Source: an uncultured Alphaproteobacteria bacterium (GTDB taxonomy: Bacteria; Pseudomonadota; Alphaproteobacteria; Micropepsales; Micropepsaceae). From it: a DNA stretch of 56,295 bases. The notes under the pieces are model-generated. The model was given only the letters and a program-made list of their open reading frames with translations. It was not told the DNA's origin and did no database searches. Positions within the stretch are counted from its first letter, which is position 1. Every line of letters starts with the position of its first letter. The stretch spans positions 1 through 56,295 of the forward strand of contig CALMGU010000031.1 of the NCBI GenBank assembly GCA_937865685.1, in the 5' to 3' direction. Both the position numbers and the translations under genes were made by a program. Positions 27,139 to 36,431 of the stretch are shown here, piece after piece.

Positions 27139-29697
27139 TCAATCTCCCGGATTGAGTTCGCGCACGTCATTGGCCGAGGTGACGGCCAGCGATTTTTCGG
27201 CAAGGCGGCGGCACTGATCGAGCGTCAGCGAACCGATGACCGATTTCAGGTCGGCGATCTGGCTTGCGGTGCCCGACAGGCTGCGCACGCCAAGACCGAT
27301 CAGGATCGGCGCCGCGGTCACATCCGATCCCAGCCCGCCGCAAACGCCGGTGCGGCGTCCACGCACCTCCGCGCCTTTGGCGGTCGCCGCGATCAGCCGC
27401 AGCACCGCCGGATGCAGGGCATCGAACTGCGCCGCCAGCCGCGCATTGCCCCGGTCCATCGCCAGGGAATATTGGGTGAGATCGTTGGTGCCGATGGAAA
27501 GAAAATCCGCTTCTGCCGCCAGGATATCGGCGGTGATGGCGGCCGCCGGAGTTTCAATCATCACCCCCAGCGGCACCGGATCGGCGATATTCAGATCGGC
27601 CCGCGCCTGATCCAGAATGCGCCGCACTTGGCGCAATTCGTCCAGGGACGCGATCATGGGGATCATGATGCGGCATTGGGCGGCGGGAATGCCGCGCAGA
27701 ATGGCGCGCAACTGTGTGGCCAACAGATCGGGCCGCCACAGGCTGACGCGCACGCCGCGCAGACCCAAAGCCGGATTTTCTTCCGGCGGAAAGGGCAGAT
27801 AGGCGGCAGGCTTGTCGCCGCCGATATCCAAGGTGCGCACAATCAAAGGCCGCCCGCCCAAGGCTTCGGCAATGGCGCGATAGACTTCGGCCTGTTCGGC
27901 TTCACCAGGAGGAGACTGCCGGTCCAGAAAGAGAAATTCCGTGCGCAGCAGGCCGCAGCCTTCCGCGCCCGCCGCAACCGCCGTCACGGCGTCTTCGACA
28001 GACCCCAGATTGGCGCAGACCTCGATCCGCACTCCGTCTTTGGTATGGCAAAGCGCCTGCGCGTTCGCCCGCGCGATGCGGCGCGCTTCACGTTTGTCCG
28101 CGATCTGGCGCTCGATCTTTTCCCGCACATCCAGGGACGGATCGACCGTCAAGCGGCCGCGATCCGCATCCAAGAGCAGCACTGCGCCTTCGGGAATTTC
28201 CAAGAGCGCCGTGCCGCACGCCACCAGGGCCGGAATGTTCATCGAAGCCGCCAGGATCGCGGCATGGGAGGTGGGCCCACCTTCCGCCATGGCAAGACCT
28301 GCCAGCCGCGATGAATCAATGCCCGCAAGCAGCGACGGAAGAATGTCCTCTGCCAACAGGATGGCGTTCAGCGGCAAACTCATGGCCACGGCTTCGGCGC
28401 CGGCCAGCACGCTCAGCACCTGACGCTCCAGATCGACAAGATCGGACGCACGCTCGGCAAGCCGGGGATCTTTCAGAGCTTTGAGCACGGCAACCTGCCC
28501 TTCAACCGCGCAGCGCCAGGCATGCCCTGCGCTTTTTCCCGCCGCGATCTTGGTCTGGGCCACAGCCGCCAATTCCGGATCGTCCAGAATCCCCAGATGC
28601 GCATCCAGGATCGCCGACAGGGTGAGGTTCTTTCCCGCCGCCGTTTGCAGATTCTGCTTCACGACCGCCAGCGCGGCGCTGAGGCATTGCGCTTCATACA
28701 GGGTGCCCCGCCCCTGCTCTTCGACATGGATGTCCGGTTGCGCCAACCGGACCGCAATACCCAGCGCAACGCCGGGCGCCGCCCGCACGCCCGCCAGCGC
28801 GCCATCTTGCATCGGCACGGACGCAATCACGGCGGCGGCAGGCGCCGCTGCATCTTCGCCCATTCCACTTTCGACAAGACCGGCCAGCGCGGCGACGGCC
28901 TGTTCGGCGTCCGCGCCCGTGGCGATCATGGTCACGCGGGCGCCTTGGGTCAGGCCCAACCCCATCAAGGCGACAGGGCTGCGGACATTGGCGCGCGCCT
29001 CGCCCGACAGGATCGCGATCTCAGCGGTAAAGTTTTTCGCCAGGCCCGCCAGTCTGGCGGCGGGCCGCGCATGAAGTCCATGGGCCAGCGGCACCACCAG
29101 CGCGCGGCGGACTTCGCGGCCACCATCGATGGCAGCCATCTGCGCGGATGCGACGCGGCGCACCGTCATCAGCGGCCGGCCCTGCGCGACTTTCGCATTC
29201 TCGACTCGCTGCGCGATGGCAAAGCCTTCGGCATTGGTGAGGATGATGGGCGTGATCAAGCTGCGCGCGGTTTGCGCCAGCCGATCCAGATCGAAGGAAA
29301 TCAGCTTGTCGCCCGCTTGGACCTTCTGTCCCTGAACGACATGGGCGGTGAACCCTTGGCCCCCCAAGGCCACCGTATCCAGCCCGATATGCATCAGGAT
29401 TTCGGCGCCGTTGCCGGCCCGCAACGTGACCGCATGTAGCGCCGGATGCAGCAGAATGATTTCGCCATCGCAAGGCGCGGTCAGTACCGACCCCAAAGGA
29501 TCGATCGCCAGCCCATCGCCCATCATCCGGTCCGCGAAGACGGGATCGGGCACTTCGCGCAACGGCGCCGCCCAGCCATCGAATGGCGCCAACAGAACCA
29601 GGTCTGGGCCGGATGCGGGGTCCTTATGGGCCGCGCCGCTTTGCTCCACTGTCCGCACCCCTGACATGCCCGTGACGATCTGATTGCGAAGCGCCAT
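27139..29697 (-). CDS. PTS EIIA(Glc)-HPr-EI fusion (phosphoenolpyruvate-protein phosphotransferase)
   Basis: 852 residues carrying every soluble PTS step. EIIA of the glucose type spans about 30-160, with acceptor His103 in LMHIGLD. HPr spans about 195-280, with His209 in HGLHARPA. Enzyme I spans about 305-850, with His478 in GGPTSHAA and the C-terminal Cys in TGVCGG. Phosphate would pass from PEP through these to NagE, encoded 2 bases downstream, making a self-contained GlcNAc uptake pair. I start at ATG 29697; a TTG at 29724 is possible. Confidence 0.93.
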   Translation of the reverse strand: MALRNQIVTGMSGVRTVEQSGAAHKDPASGPDLVLLAPFDGWAAPLREVPDPVFADRMMGDGLAIDPLGSVLTAPCDGEIILLHPALHAVTLRAGNGAEILMHIGLDTVALGGQGFTAHVVQGQKVQAGDKLISFDLDRLAQTARSLITPIILTNAEGFAIAQRVENAKVAQGRPLMTVRRVASAQMAAIDGGREVRRALVVPLAHGLHARPAARLAGLAKNFTAEIAILSGEARANVRSPVALMGLGLTQGARVTMIATGADAEQAVAALAGLVESGMGEDAAAPAAAVIASVPMQDGALAGVRAAPGVALGIAVRLAQPDIHVEEQGRGTLYEAQCLSAALAVVKQNLQTAAGKNLTLSAILDAHLGILDDPELAAVAQTKIAAGKSAGHAWRCAVEGQVAVLKALKDPRLAERASDLVDLERQVLSVLAGAEAVAMSLPLNAILLAEDILPSLLAGIDSSRLAGLAMAEGGPTSHAAILAASMNIPALVACGTALLEIPEGAVLLLDADRGRLTVDPSLDVREKIERQIADKREARRIARANAQALCHTKDGVRIEVCANLGSVEDAVTAVAAGAEGCGLLRTEFLFLDRQSPPGEAEQAEVYRAIAEALGGRPLIVRTLDIGGDKPAAYLPFPPEENPALGLRGVRVSLWRPDLLATQLRAILRGIPAAQCRIMIPMIASLDELRQVRRILDQARADLNIADPVPLGVMIETPAAAITADILAAEADFLSIGTNDLTQYSLAMDRGNARLAAQFDALHPAVLRLIAATAKGAEVRGRRTGVCGGLGSDVTAAPILIGLGVRSLSGTASQIADLKSVIGSLTLDQCRRLAEKSLAVTSANDVRELNPGD

Positions 29698-29820
29698 TCT
29701 GGTGCCCCGTTTCCGGCGAAGCAACTTGGCCGCGGCAAGGCGTCAGGACCCTGATATCCCTCATTTTTTACTGGAAACCGCGGCTCATGCCAGCGCCGGT
29801 GCCGGAAAGGATGCAATCTT

Positions 29821-30876
29821 ATGGCCCCGGCGATATATGACCTCATGGCCGACGCCACCGCCACCCGCATGTTCCAGGAAGCTCGCGAAGCATTCCAGCG
29901 CGTGCAAGCCCAGATCGACCGGGACACCCGACATGTCACCCGGATCGCGGCCGCGCTGCGCGATTTCAAGCCCCGCATGGTGCTGACATCGGCGCGGGGC
30001 AGCTCGGATCATGCCGCGACCTTCGCGCGCTATCTGATCGAGACCGGCCTGGGGTTGGTGACGTCTTCGGCATCGCCCTCCGTGAGTTCGGTCTATGGCG
30101 CGCGCCAGGATCTCAGCCAATGCCTGTTCCTGGTGATCTCCCAGTCCGGCCGCAGTCCCGATCTCTTGACCGCGGCAGCGGCGGCCAAGGCTTCCGGCGC
30201 GCTGGTGCTGGCCCTGGTCAATGAAGAGAATTCGCCGCTGGCCGCGGCGGCCGATCACGTCATTCCACTCCGGGCCGGGCCGGAATTGAGCGTCGCCGCC
30301 ACCAAATCCTATATCTGCGCCCTCGCCGCCATCGTGCATCTGGTGGCGCATTGGAGCGCCAACCCATCGCTGCTGACCGCTTTCGCGTCCCTGCCCGCCA
30401 GGCTGGACGCAACCTGGCAACTGGACTGGCGGCCCATGGTCGAAACCCTGCGGCCCGCGCAAAACATGTTCGTGCTGGGCCGGGGCTTGGGTCTGGGCAT
30501 CGCCCAGGAAGCGGCGCTGAAGTTCAAAGAGACATGCGGCCTGCATGCGGAAGCCTTCAGCAGCGCCGAAGTCCGGCACGGGCCGATGGCCTTGCTGGAA
30601 AAAAAGCTGCCCGTGCTGATGTTCGCCCAGAATGACGAGACCCGGCCCGGCGTGGAAGCCTTGGCCCGGGAATGGTCTGCCCAGGGCGTCAATGTCCTGA
30701 TGGCGGGGTGCGATGTGCCGGGCGTGACGGTGCTGCCCGCGATCGCCGCGGATGCCGCGATCGCGCCTTTGCTGTTCGCCCAAAGTTTCTATCGCTGGGC
30801 CGCAACCTTGTCGGTGGCGCGGGGCTATGATCCCGATCATCCGCCGCATCTGAAAAAAGTGACCGAGACCATCTGA
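29821..30876 (+). CDS. nagB: Glucosamine-6-phosphate deaminase, SIS-domain type (NagB-II)
   Basis: 351 residues with two SIS domains (LTSARGSSDHAA and VISQSGRSPD in the first; VLGRGLGLGIAQEAALKFKE in the second). It lacks the glutaminase domain of GlmS. In GlcNAc loci this family is the GlcN6P deaminase that yields fructose 6-phosphate and ammonia. It is divergent from the PTS genes across a 96- to 123-base gap, in which I see no clear operator. AAAGGA precedes the start. It overlaps nagA by one base. Confidence 0.9.
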   Translation: MAPAIYDLMADATATRMFQEAREAFQRVQAQIDRDTRHVTRIAAALRDFKPRMVLTSARGSSDHAATFARYLIETGLGLVTSSASPSVSSVYGARQDLSQCLFLVISQSGRSPDLLTAAAAAKASGALVLALVNEENSPLAAAADHVIPLRAGPELSVAATKSYICALAAIVHLVAHWSANPSLLTAFASLPARLDATWQLDWRPMVETLRPAQNMFVLGRGLGLGIAQEAALKFKETCGLHAEAFSSAEVRHGPMALLEKKLPVLMFAQNDETRPGVEALAREWSAQGVNVLMAGCDVPGVTVLPAIAADAAIAPLLFAQSFYRWAATLSVARGYDPDHPPHLKKVTETI

Positions 30877-32018
30877 TGCTTGAGGCATTGACCAACGCGC
30901 GGATCGTGCGTCCGAACGGAATTTCGGACCACCGCGCAGTCCTGATCGAGAATGGCAGGATCGCCGATGTGACGGGCTCCGACGATCCGCGCCTGCAACA
31001 GGCTGAGTGCCGCGATCTGAAAGGAGCGTTGCTCCTGCCCGGTTTCATCGACACTCAAGTCAATGGCGGCGGCGGCGTGTTGTTCAACGACGAACCCACC
31101 GTCGAAACCATCCGGCGGATGGGCGCCGCGCACCGCAAATTCGGCACCGCCGGCTTTTTGCCCACATTGATTAGCGACGATCTCAGCGTGGTGGAGCGGG
31201 CAATCGCCGCGGTGGCGGCCGCCGTCCGCGAAGGCGTGCCCGGCGTCCTGGGCATTCATCTGGAGGGCCCGTTTCTCAGCCCGGCCCGCAAGGGCGTGCA
31301 CAATGCGGAAAAATTCCGCCAGATCGACTCCAAGGCGCTGGAGCTTCTCACCTCGTTGAAGAATGCCAAGACCCTGGTCACCCTGGCGCCGGAAATGACC
31401 ACGCCGGACATGATCGGAAAGCTGACGAAGGCCGGGGTGATCGTGGCCGCCGGTCATACAAACGCGACATATGACGACATCATCACGGCCTATCAACACG
31501 GACTGACCGGCTTCACCCATCTCTTCAACGCCATGTCGCCGCTTGCGGCCCGTGAGCCCGGCGTGGTGGGCGCGGCCCTTTCCAATCCGGACAGTTATTG
31601 CGGCATCATCGTCGATGCCCGGCATGTCCATCCGCAAACGCTGAAACTGGCGCTGCGCTGCAAACCCCATGACCGCTTCATGCTGGTGACGGACGGGCTG
31701 GCGAATGTGGGCACCAACAATGATTCCTTCAAACTGCTGAACGCCACCATCCGGATCAAGAACGGCGTCTATGTCGATGAGAATGGCACGTTGGCGGGGT
31801 CGGCGCTGGACATGCGCCAGGCCGTGCGCAATGCCATGGCGCATCTGGGCATCGATCTTTACCAGGCGCTGATCATGGCCAGCGCCGCGCCGGCCCGTTT
31901 CCTGGGCCTGGGGCATGAATATGGCGCGATCGCCAAAGGCTTCCGCGCCAGTTTCGTGATCGCGGACGATGATCTGAATGTCCGCGAAACCTGGATCGAT
32001 GGCGTCGCCGCGATCTAG
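30876..32018 (+). CDS. nagA: N-acetylglucosamine-6-phosphate deacetylase
   Basis: 380 residues of the amidohydrolase superfamily. GFIDTQVNGGGGVLFND, the metal-site HLEGPFLS (Glu), AAGHTNATYDD, GFTHLFNAMSP and MLVTDGLAN are all family blocks. It removes acetate from GlcNAc 6-phosphate before NagB. Its stop codon overlaps the convergent oxidoreductase gene by 4 bases. Confidence 0.95.
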   Translation: MLEALTNARIVRPNGISDHRAVLIENGRIADVTGSDDPRLQQAECRDLKGALLLPGFIDTQVNGGGGVLFNDEPTVETIRRMGAAHRKFGTAGFLPTLISDDLSVVERAIAAVAAAVREGVPGVLGIHLEGPFLSPARKGVHNAEKFRQIDSKALELLTSLKNAKTLVTLAPEMTTPDMIGKLTKAGVIVAAGHTNATYDDIITAYQHGLTGFTHLFNAMSPLAAREPGVVGAALSNPDSYCGIIVDARHVHPQTLKLALRCKPHDRFMLVTDGLANVGTNNDSFKLLNATIRIKNGVYVDENGTLAGSALDMRQAVRNAMAHLGIDLYQALIMASAAPARFLGLGHEYGAIAKGFRASFVIADDDLNVRETWIDGVAAI

Positions 32019-33073
32019 GGAAGCATGATCACGCGGCGTTCCGCCGAAGAGCGCTGCGCCGCCTGGATGATTTCAAGCCCGGCCACCGCATCCGACGGAT
32101 CCACCGGCAACGGTGCGCCGTCCCGCAGTGCCCGCACCATGCCCGCATAAAATTCCTGATAGGCGCCCGGCACGCTGGGAACGGTCCGCCGGGTGCTGCC
32201 GTCACTCAGAATGCCCCAACGATCCAGCGGATCCTCGCCCCAACCGCTGCCACCGGGCTGTCCACCGGCCCGCAACGCGGCTTCCTGCACATCGCCATGC
32301 TGCTTCACGAAGGCGCCGCGATCGCCCATCACTCGCATTCGCGCGCCCGTCTCAGCCGCCAGGCAACTGGCCCACAGATGCGAGTGCACGCCGTTCTGAT
32401 GGGTCAGGGCGACAAAGACATCGTCGTCGGTTCCCGCACCGGCACGCCTGATATCGACCTCCGCATAGACCTCGCGCACCGGCCCGAACAGATAAAGCGC
32501 CTGGTCGATCAGATGGCTGCCGATATCATAGAGAAGACCGCCCGCCTCCTCCGGCGCCGGACGTTCCTTCCAGCCGCCCTTTGGCTCCGGCCGCCAGCGT
32601 TCCAGGCGCGATTCGAAACGCAGCACGCGGCCCAATTCGCCGCGATCCAGCAATCCCCTCAGCGTGCGGCATTCGCTGTCCCAGCGCCGGATATGATAGG
32701 CGCTGACGATCAGCGCCTTCTCGCGCGCCCTGGCGACCACCTGGCGCGCTTCAACCGCTGTCGGCGCGAAAGGCTTGTCGATCACCACACAAAAGCCGGC
32801 ATCCAGCGCGGCCAAGGCCAGCTGCACATGGCTGCGGTTGGGCGTGGAGATCACCACCAGATCGTGATCGGCCGCATTTGCCCAAAGCTGGTCCGGGTCG
32901 CCCGCCACCCGCACGCCCGGATAATCGCGCAGGGCCTGGGCCTGTCGCTCCACATTGCCGGTCACAACCGTCGCCAGCCTGAGGCCGGACGTGGCCGCGA
33001 TCAGCGGCGCGTGAAAAAAGGCTCCGCCCAGGCCAAAGCCAATCAGCGCGACTCGAATTTCGGTTGACGGCAT
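32015..33073 (-). CDS. Gfo/Idh/MocA family oxidoreductase
   Basis: 352 residues. The N-terminal Rossmann segment is VALIGFGLGGAFFHAPLI. FCVVIDKPFAPTAVEA carries the conserved Lys-Pro (EKP-like) motif, and LYDIGSHLIDQALYLFG carries the catalytic-region Asp and His. It is an NAD(P)-dependent sugar or polyol dehydrogenase of unknown substrate. It converges on nagA, and a part in amino-sugar use is possible but unproven. Confidence 0.9.
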   Translation of the reverse strand: MPSTEIRVALIGFGLGGAFFHAPLIAATSGLRLATVVTGNVERQAQALRDYPGVRVAGDPDQLWANAADHDLVVISTPNRSHVQLALAALDAGFCVVIDKPFAPTAVEARQVVARAREKALIVSAYHIRRWDSECRTLRGLLDRGELGRVLRFESRLERWRPEPKGGWKERPAPEEAGGLLYDIGSHLIDQALYLFGPVREVYAEVDIRRAGAGTDDDVFVALTHQNGVHSHLWASCLAAETGARMRVMGDRGAFVKQHGDVQEAALRAGGQPGGSGWGEDPLDRWGILSDGSTRRTVPSVPGAYQEFYAGMVRALRDGAPLPVDPSDAVAGLEIIQAAQRSSAERRVIMLP

Positions 33074-33086
33074 AGCCCTACGACCA

Positions 33087-33124
33087 AAAGAAAACCGGCC
33101 CGGATCGAACGATCCGGACCGGTT
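33087..33124 (-). terminator. Rho-independent terminator of the MalY-like aminotransferase gene
   Basis: On the minus strand a 15-bp stem (aaccggtccggatcg / cgatccgggccggtt, one G-U pair, 2-base loop region) is followed by TTTTCTTTT. It starts 22 bases after the stop codon at 33146. This is the clearest factor-independent terminator in the window. Confidence 0.85.
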
Positions 33125-33145
33125 CAGGATACTATCCCCGCTTGC

Positions 33146-34558
33146 TCAGGCGGAAATTTTTTTCAAGGCGCCCGCCATGCTGTCGAGCGCGGCCTTCAAG
33201 GTCGTGCGTGATGTTGCCAGGTTCATGCGGATGAAATTCTCGCCGCCCTTGCCATAGTTGGTGCCCGAATTCATGGCCACGGCGGCATTCTGGGCGAACC
33301 ACAGATTGACCATGTCCGCCGACGTTACCTTCTTGGGCATGCCGGTGGCGGGGTTGACGGGCGGATTCTTGTTCATGTCGTCCGCCATCTTCTGGGCATT
33401 GATCTTGTTCGCCACCGCCGAGACATCGATCCAGGCCAGATAGGTGGATTCCGGCTTCTGGCCCACCTTCAGCATGGGAATGTTGGCCTTGATATATTTA
33501 TTGGTGAAGTCGTGATTGCCGTCGATATAGGCGACGCACTGATCGAGCCATTCGCCGCCGCCGGAATAGGCCGCCTGCTCCGCCAGCATGCCCATGGTGG
33601 ACAGGTCAGCGTGATTGTTGGCTTGCGTCTTGCGGTAAAGATCCTGGTTGGTCGAGAAGAACCAGGCGCATTTCATGCCCGGCAGCGAGAAGGACTTGCT
33701 GCCCGACTTATAGGTGATGCTGTTGTCGACGATCTTCTTGTCGTCGAGAGTGGCGAAGGGCACGTATTTCTGCCCCTTGGAGACGAAGTCGCAATGGATT
33801 TCGTCCGACAGCACCACGATATTGTGCTTGAGGCAGAGTTCGCCGTAGCGGGTGAGTTCTTCCTTGGTCCAGGCGCGGCCCACCGGGTTCTGCGGATTGC
33901 AAAGGATTGAGACTTTGACGTCAGGCGTCATGCGGCGCTCGAAATCGTCCCAATCCATCTCGTAGCGGCCGTTGACGTATTTCATCAGGCTTTCTTCGGC
34001 CACCGTGTTGGTGAAGCGGACGTCGCTGTAGAAGCCACTATAGATCGGCGTCGCCATTAAGACTTTGCTGCCGGGCGGGCAAAGCGCCCTCATCGACGCG
34101 ATGATGCCGGCATGGACGCCCGTGGTGACGCCGAGCTGCTCCGGATTGATGTTCTTGATCCCGTAACGCTTTTCGTTCCAGGCGATGATGCCTTTCTTGA
34201 AAGCCGTCGGACCGGGCGAGGCCATGTCGACATAGCCCCAATTCTCATGCTCCATCCGCTTCTTCAACGCCGCGGTGATGGACGGCGCGCATTTGAAATC
34301 CATGTCGGCGGTGGTCATGCCGGCGATGATGCGGCTCATGTGGTTGACGCGAACCGGCATGTCCCATTTCACGCTGTCCGTGCCGATGCGGTTGTACGGC
34401 GTGTCGAAATCGAACTTTCCCGCCATCGGCGCCGCCGCTGCCGGAGCGCTGGCCGCGATGCTGGCCGCCAAAGGACCAAGGGCAAGAACGCCACCGCCAA
34501 GTCCTGCATTCCTGAGGAACGACCGGCGGTCGTGTCCCTTACGCGAACTCTGTTCCAA
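33146..34558 (-). CDS. Tat-exported PLP-dependent aminotransferase (MalY/PatB-like)
   Basis: 470 residues of fold-type I. The N-terminus has a twin-arginine signal (DRRSFLRNAG, Arg11-Arg12, then a hydrophobic Ala-rich stretch ending AAAAPMA near 45). The PLP residues are visible: CNPQNPVGR (220-228), SDEIHCDF (251-258), and the Schiff-base Lys288 in SKSFSLPG. The catalytic core resembles cystathionine beta-lyase/MalY proteins. Export of a folded, PLP-loaded enzyme by Tat is mechanistically reasonable but unusual. The start is TTG, five bases after GGAGG. It stands alone with its own terminator. Confidence 0.88.
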   Translation of the reverse strand: MEQSSRKGHDRRSFLRNAGLGGGVLALGPLAASIAASAPAAAAPMAGKFDFDTPYNRIGTDSVKWDMPVRVNHMSRIIAGMTTADMDFKCAPSITAALKKRMEHENWGYVDMASPGPTAFKKGIIAWNEKRYGIKNINPEQLGVTTGVHAGIIASMRALCPPGSKVLMATPIYSGFYSDVRFTNTVAEESLMKYVNGRYEMDWDDFERRMTPDVKVSILCNPQNPVGRAWTKEELTRYGELCLKHNIVVLSDEIHCDFVSKGQKYVPFATLDDKKIVDNSITYKSGSKSFSLPGMKCAWFFSTNQDLYRKTQANNHADLSTMGMLAEQAAYSGGGEWLDQCVAYIDGNHDFTNKYIKANIPMLKVGQKPESTYLAWIDVSAVANKINAQKMADDMNKNPPVNPATGMPKKVTSADMVNLWFAQNAAVAMNSGTNYGKGGENFIRMNLATSRTTLKAALDSMAGALKKISA

Positions 34559-34760
34559 GCTAACCTCCCAAATTTTTTGGCCTGATGGTTTCGCCTCGAA
34601 TACCGGCCGGCCAGCGCTCCAAACTTTGGGACGGCGTTCGGGCGCGGCGACAATAGCGGGTTTCGGGAAGATTGCTTAGTCGTTGCGCGAAGTTCAGAAA
34701 TAGCGGCTTGCGGGGCGCGTTTCGCGCTGCTCGGATCATTCCCGAAGTAATATCAGCTAC

Positions 34761-35639
34761 TTATTGAATTTCCGGGGCGGCCAGTTCGTCATGAGCGACC
34801 TGCTGCAACGCCGTCGTCACTTCGGGCGCGAAGCCGAAATCAACCGCCGCCTTTTCCCGTGGGCCCAGGGAAAGCGGATCGCGCCCCGTGATCTTGCCGA
34901 ACACCACCAGCGCTTCGAGATAGGAGCCGAATATGCTGGCGTGATGATTGTCGGAGGCCCAAAGATTGAGCTGGCTGTCCGGAAAGCCCTCATAGGGATT
35001 GGAGCCTGCGACTCCGGTGGCAAACGCGCGGTTCCATGCGGTGCCAACCGGGATGACGCCCCTGATACCGGGACTGGCCTTGCGCGCTTCCTCATAGCCC
35101 TTGGCCACATCCAGTGCCATTTGCGCGATGCCCTTGCCATGCCAGGGCGTCCGCGCGGGGTACGTCAAATCTGCGCATGACCAGGTGGCGTTCAGATAGA
35201 TCTTCACATCGGGATTGCGGGCATGAAACGCCTTGTCGAATTTCTTCGCATATTCGACCACGATCCCCGGATCGCCGGGCCGTCTGGCGTCAAGCGTCGA
35301 ATAACTCTGCAGCACCACCACATCCCACGCGCGGTCCAGCAAAGGCAGCTTTTGCCTGTAATGGTAGTCCAGACCGACGCCGCCCTCCTGTTCCAAGGTG
35401 ACGTCAAAGTCGAGGCCGGCCTGCCGGGCAAATGTCTTGAAAAGCGCGGGAATGCCGCCGACGGTCTTGCCGTCCTTATCAGGCGGCGTGAGATCGTGAA
35501 TGTCGCTGGCGCCATAATCCATGGCGCCGGACTCGGCGCCGGCGGTGAAACTGTTGCCCACGAACAGGATCGAGGTGGCGGCCTGGGCGCTCCCGCCCAG
35601 CGCCATCAAGGCCAAACAGGCGGCAATCAGATGTTTCAT
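34761..35639 (-). CDS. Secreted SGNH/GDSL-like hydrolase
   Basis: 292 residues. A signal peptide (MKHLIAACLALMALGGSAQA) precedes block I ILFVGNSFTAG with Ser30. A C-terminal DNHHAS segment holds the likely Asp230 and His232/233 of the catalytic triad. The arrangement fits SGNH hydrolases of the DUF4886-like group, which are periplasmic or extracellular esterases. The substrate is unknown. GGGGAC precedes the ATG. It is the upstream neighbour of the exported aminotransferase gene, with 202 bases between them that show no other gene. Confidence 0.78.
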   Translation of the reverse strand: MKHLIAACLALMALGGSAQAATSILFVGNSFTAGAESGAMDYGASDIHDLTPPDKDGKTVGGIPALFKTFARQAGLDFDVTLEQEGGVGLDYHYRQKLPLLDRAWDVVVLQSYSTLDARRPGDPGIVVEYAKKFDKAFHARNPDVKIYLNATWSCADLTYPARTPWHGKGIAQMALDVAKGYEEARKASPGIRGVIPVGTAWNRAFATGVAGSNPYEGFPDSQLNLWASDNHHASIFGSYLEALVVFGKITGRDPLSLGPREKAAVDFGFAPEVTTALQQVAHDELAAPEIQ

Positions 35640-35741
35640 GTCCCCTCATGCCGAAGACGCGTGGGCAATATACTGCCAAGGCGAGCGAGCGCGATCTTGT
35701 GTCCGGCGCATGGTAACGACAAGCCGATATCGCGAGCGCCG

Positions 35742-35864
35742 TTATGCGGGCGACCCGTCGCCCGGGCCTGAGCCTCCGCGCGGCCACCAGCCGCGCCCGA
35801 CAAACAGGACATAGGCAATCACGGCGAGGATCAGAATGTGGCCGAGGGAAAAATGGTGCGACAT
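35742..35864 (-). CDS. Small 40-residue single-span membrane protein (TatA-like N-terminus)
   Basis: ATG at 35864 to TAA at 35742. The product starts MSHHFSLGHILILAVIAYV, continues LFVGRGWWPRGG and ends in a short Gly/Pro-rich tail. One hydrophobic helix followed by GRG resembles the membrane segment of TatA/TatE (a FSxxHxLI...LLFGRG pattern) but lacks the amphipathic helix. The hydrophobic pattern and clean end support a real small gene. The ribosome-binding site is weak. Function unknown. Confidence 0.5.
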   Translation of the reverse strand: MSHHFSLGHILILAVIAYVLFVGRGWWPRGGSGPGDGSPA

Positions 35865-36011
35865 AGAGGTACTCTACGCGCGGCCGCACCCCGCCGACAG
35901 CCATGACGAAAGGCGGGAAATCCCGCTTCGGGCAGATGAAATCCATGCCGGGCCACCAGTCGGCGGCATTCCGGATCGAATCTTTCTAACGTATTGAATT
36001 ATAAAGGAATT

Positions 36012-36087
<76 letters not shown>

Positions 36088-36121
36088 ACGCCCGCCGGTT
36101 CTGAATGCCGGCAAGGCGGGC

Positions 36122-36150
36122 CTCTTAGCAGAGGGGTACCCCCCTGTCCA
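36122..36150 (-). promoter_or_regulatory. Promoter of tRNA-Lys
   Basis: On the minus strand TGGACA (36145-36150) and TAAGAG (36122-36127) are 17 bases apart, and the -10 box ends 35 bases before the tRNA 5' end. The spacing is ideal, though the -10 box is imperfect. Confidence 0.5.
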
Positions 36151-36243
36151 GAAAACCTCGCGCCTCGTCCACATGCCTGGAAAATAACGCCGATCCGGCG
36201 ATTTCAAGCTCGCTATGGGGCAGTGAGCCTTAGCCCAGGCTTT

Positions 36244-36309
36244 CTTCCCCCGCATGGCGAAGCCATTGGCGGGGGAAGATGTCTTCCGAAGGTTTATCCC
36301 GAGGAAGAC
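36244..36309. repeat. Compound palindromic repeat, family B (GAA-loop), copy 2
   Basis: cttcccccgc / gcgggggaag (36244-36278) with an inner atggc-gaa-gccat stem and the same unpaired T after it as in copy 1. A second hairpin, gtcttcc / ggaagac (36281-36309), and gatggggg follow. The order of parts equals that at 18167-18260. Confidence 0.75.
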
Positions 36310-36352
36310 AGATGGGGGCAAATAGGAAGCGCGTCTTGGCTGAGCCCCGCCT

Positions 36353-36381
36353 CCCCTTCGGCGCGAAGCGCCTGGAAGGGG
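36353..36381. repeat. Palindromic repeat, family B (GAA-loop), copy 3
   Basis: ccccttc / gaagggg with inner ggcgc-gaa-gcgcc, again followed by TG before the right arm. It lies 44 bases from copy 2. Together these elements fill most of the 344-base gap between the tRNA and rodA (36088-36431), where I see no gene. Confidence 0.65.
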
Positions 36382-36431
36382 GGGTGGCCGTAGCACGCTC
36401 TCGAGGGTGCGTAGGCCGGAGGGGTTCAAGA

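Noticed and set aside
29698..29820. LacI-type operator between the divergent GlcNAc genes
   Set aside because: I found no convincing palindrome; tggaaaccgcggctcatgcc is too imperfect to call.
35479..35946. 155-codon minus-strand frame upstream of the SGNH hydrolase
   Set aside because: It overlaps the hydrolase start and the small membrane gene, and its Arg-rich sequence has no domain or signal.
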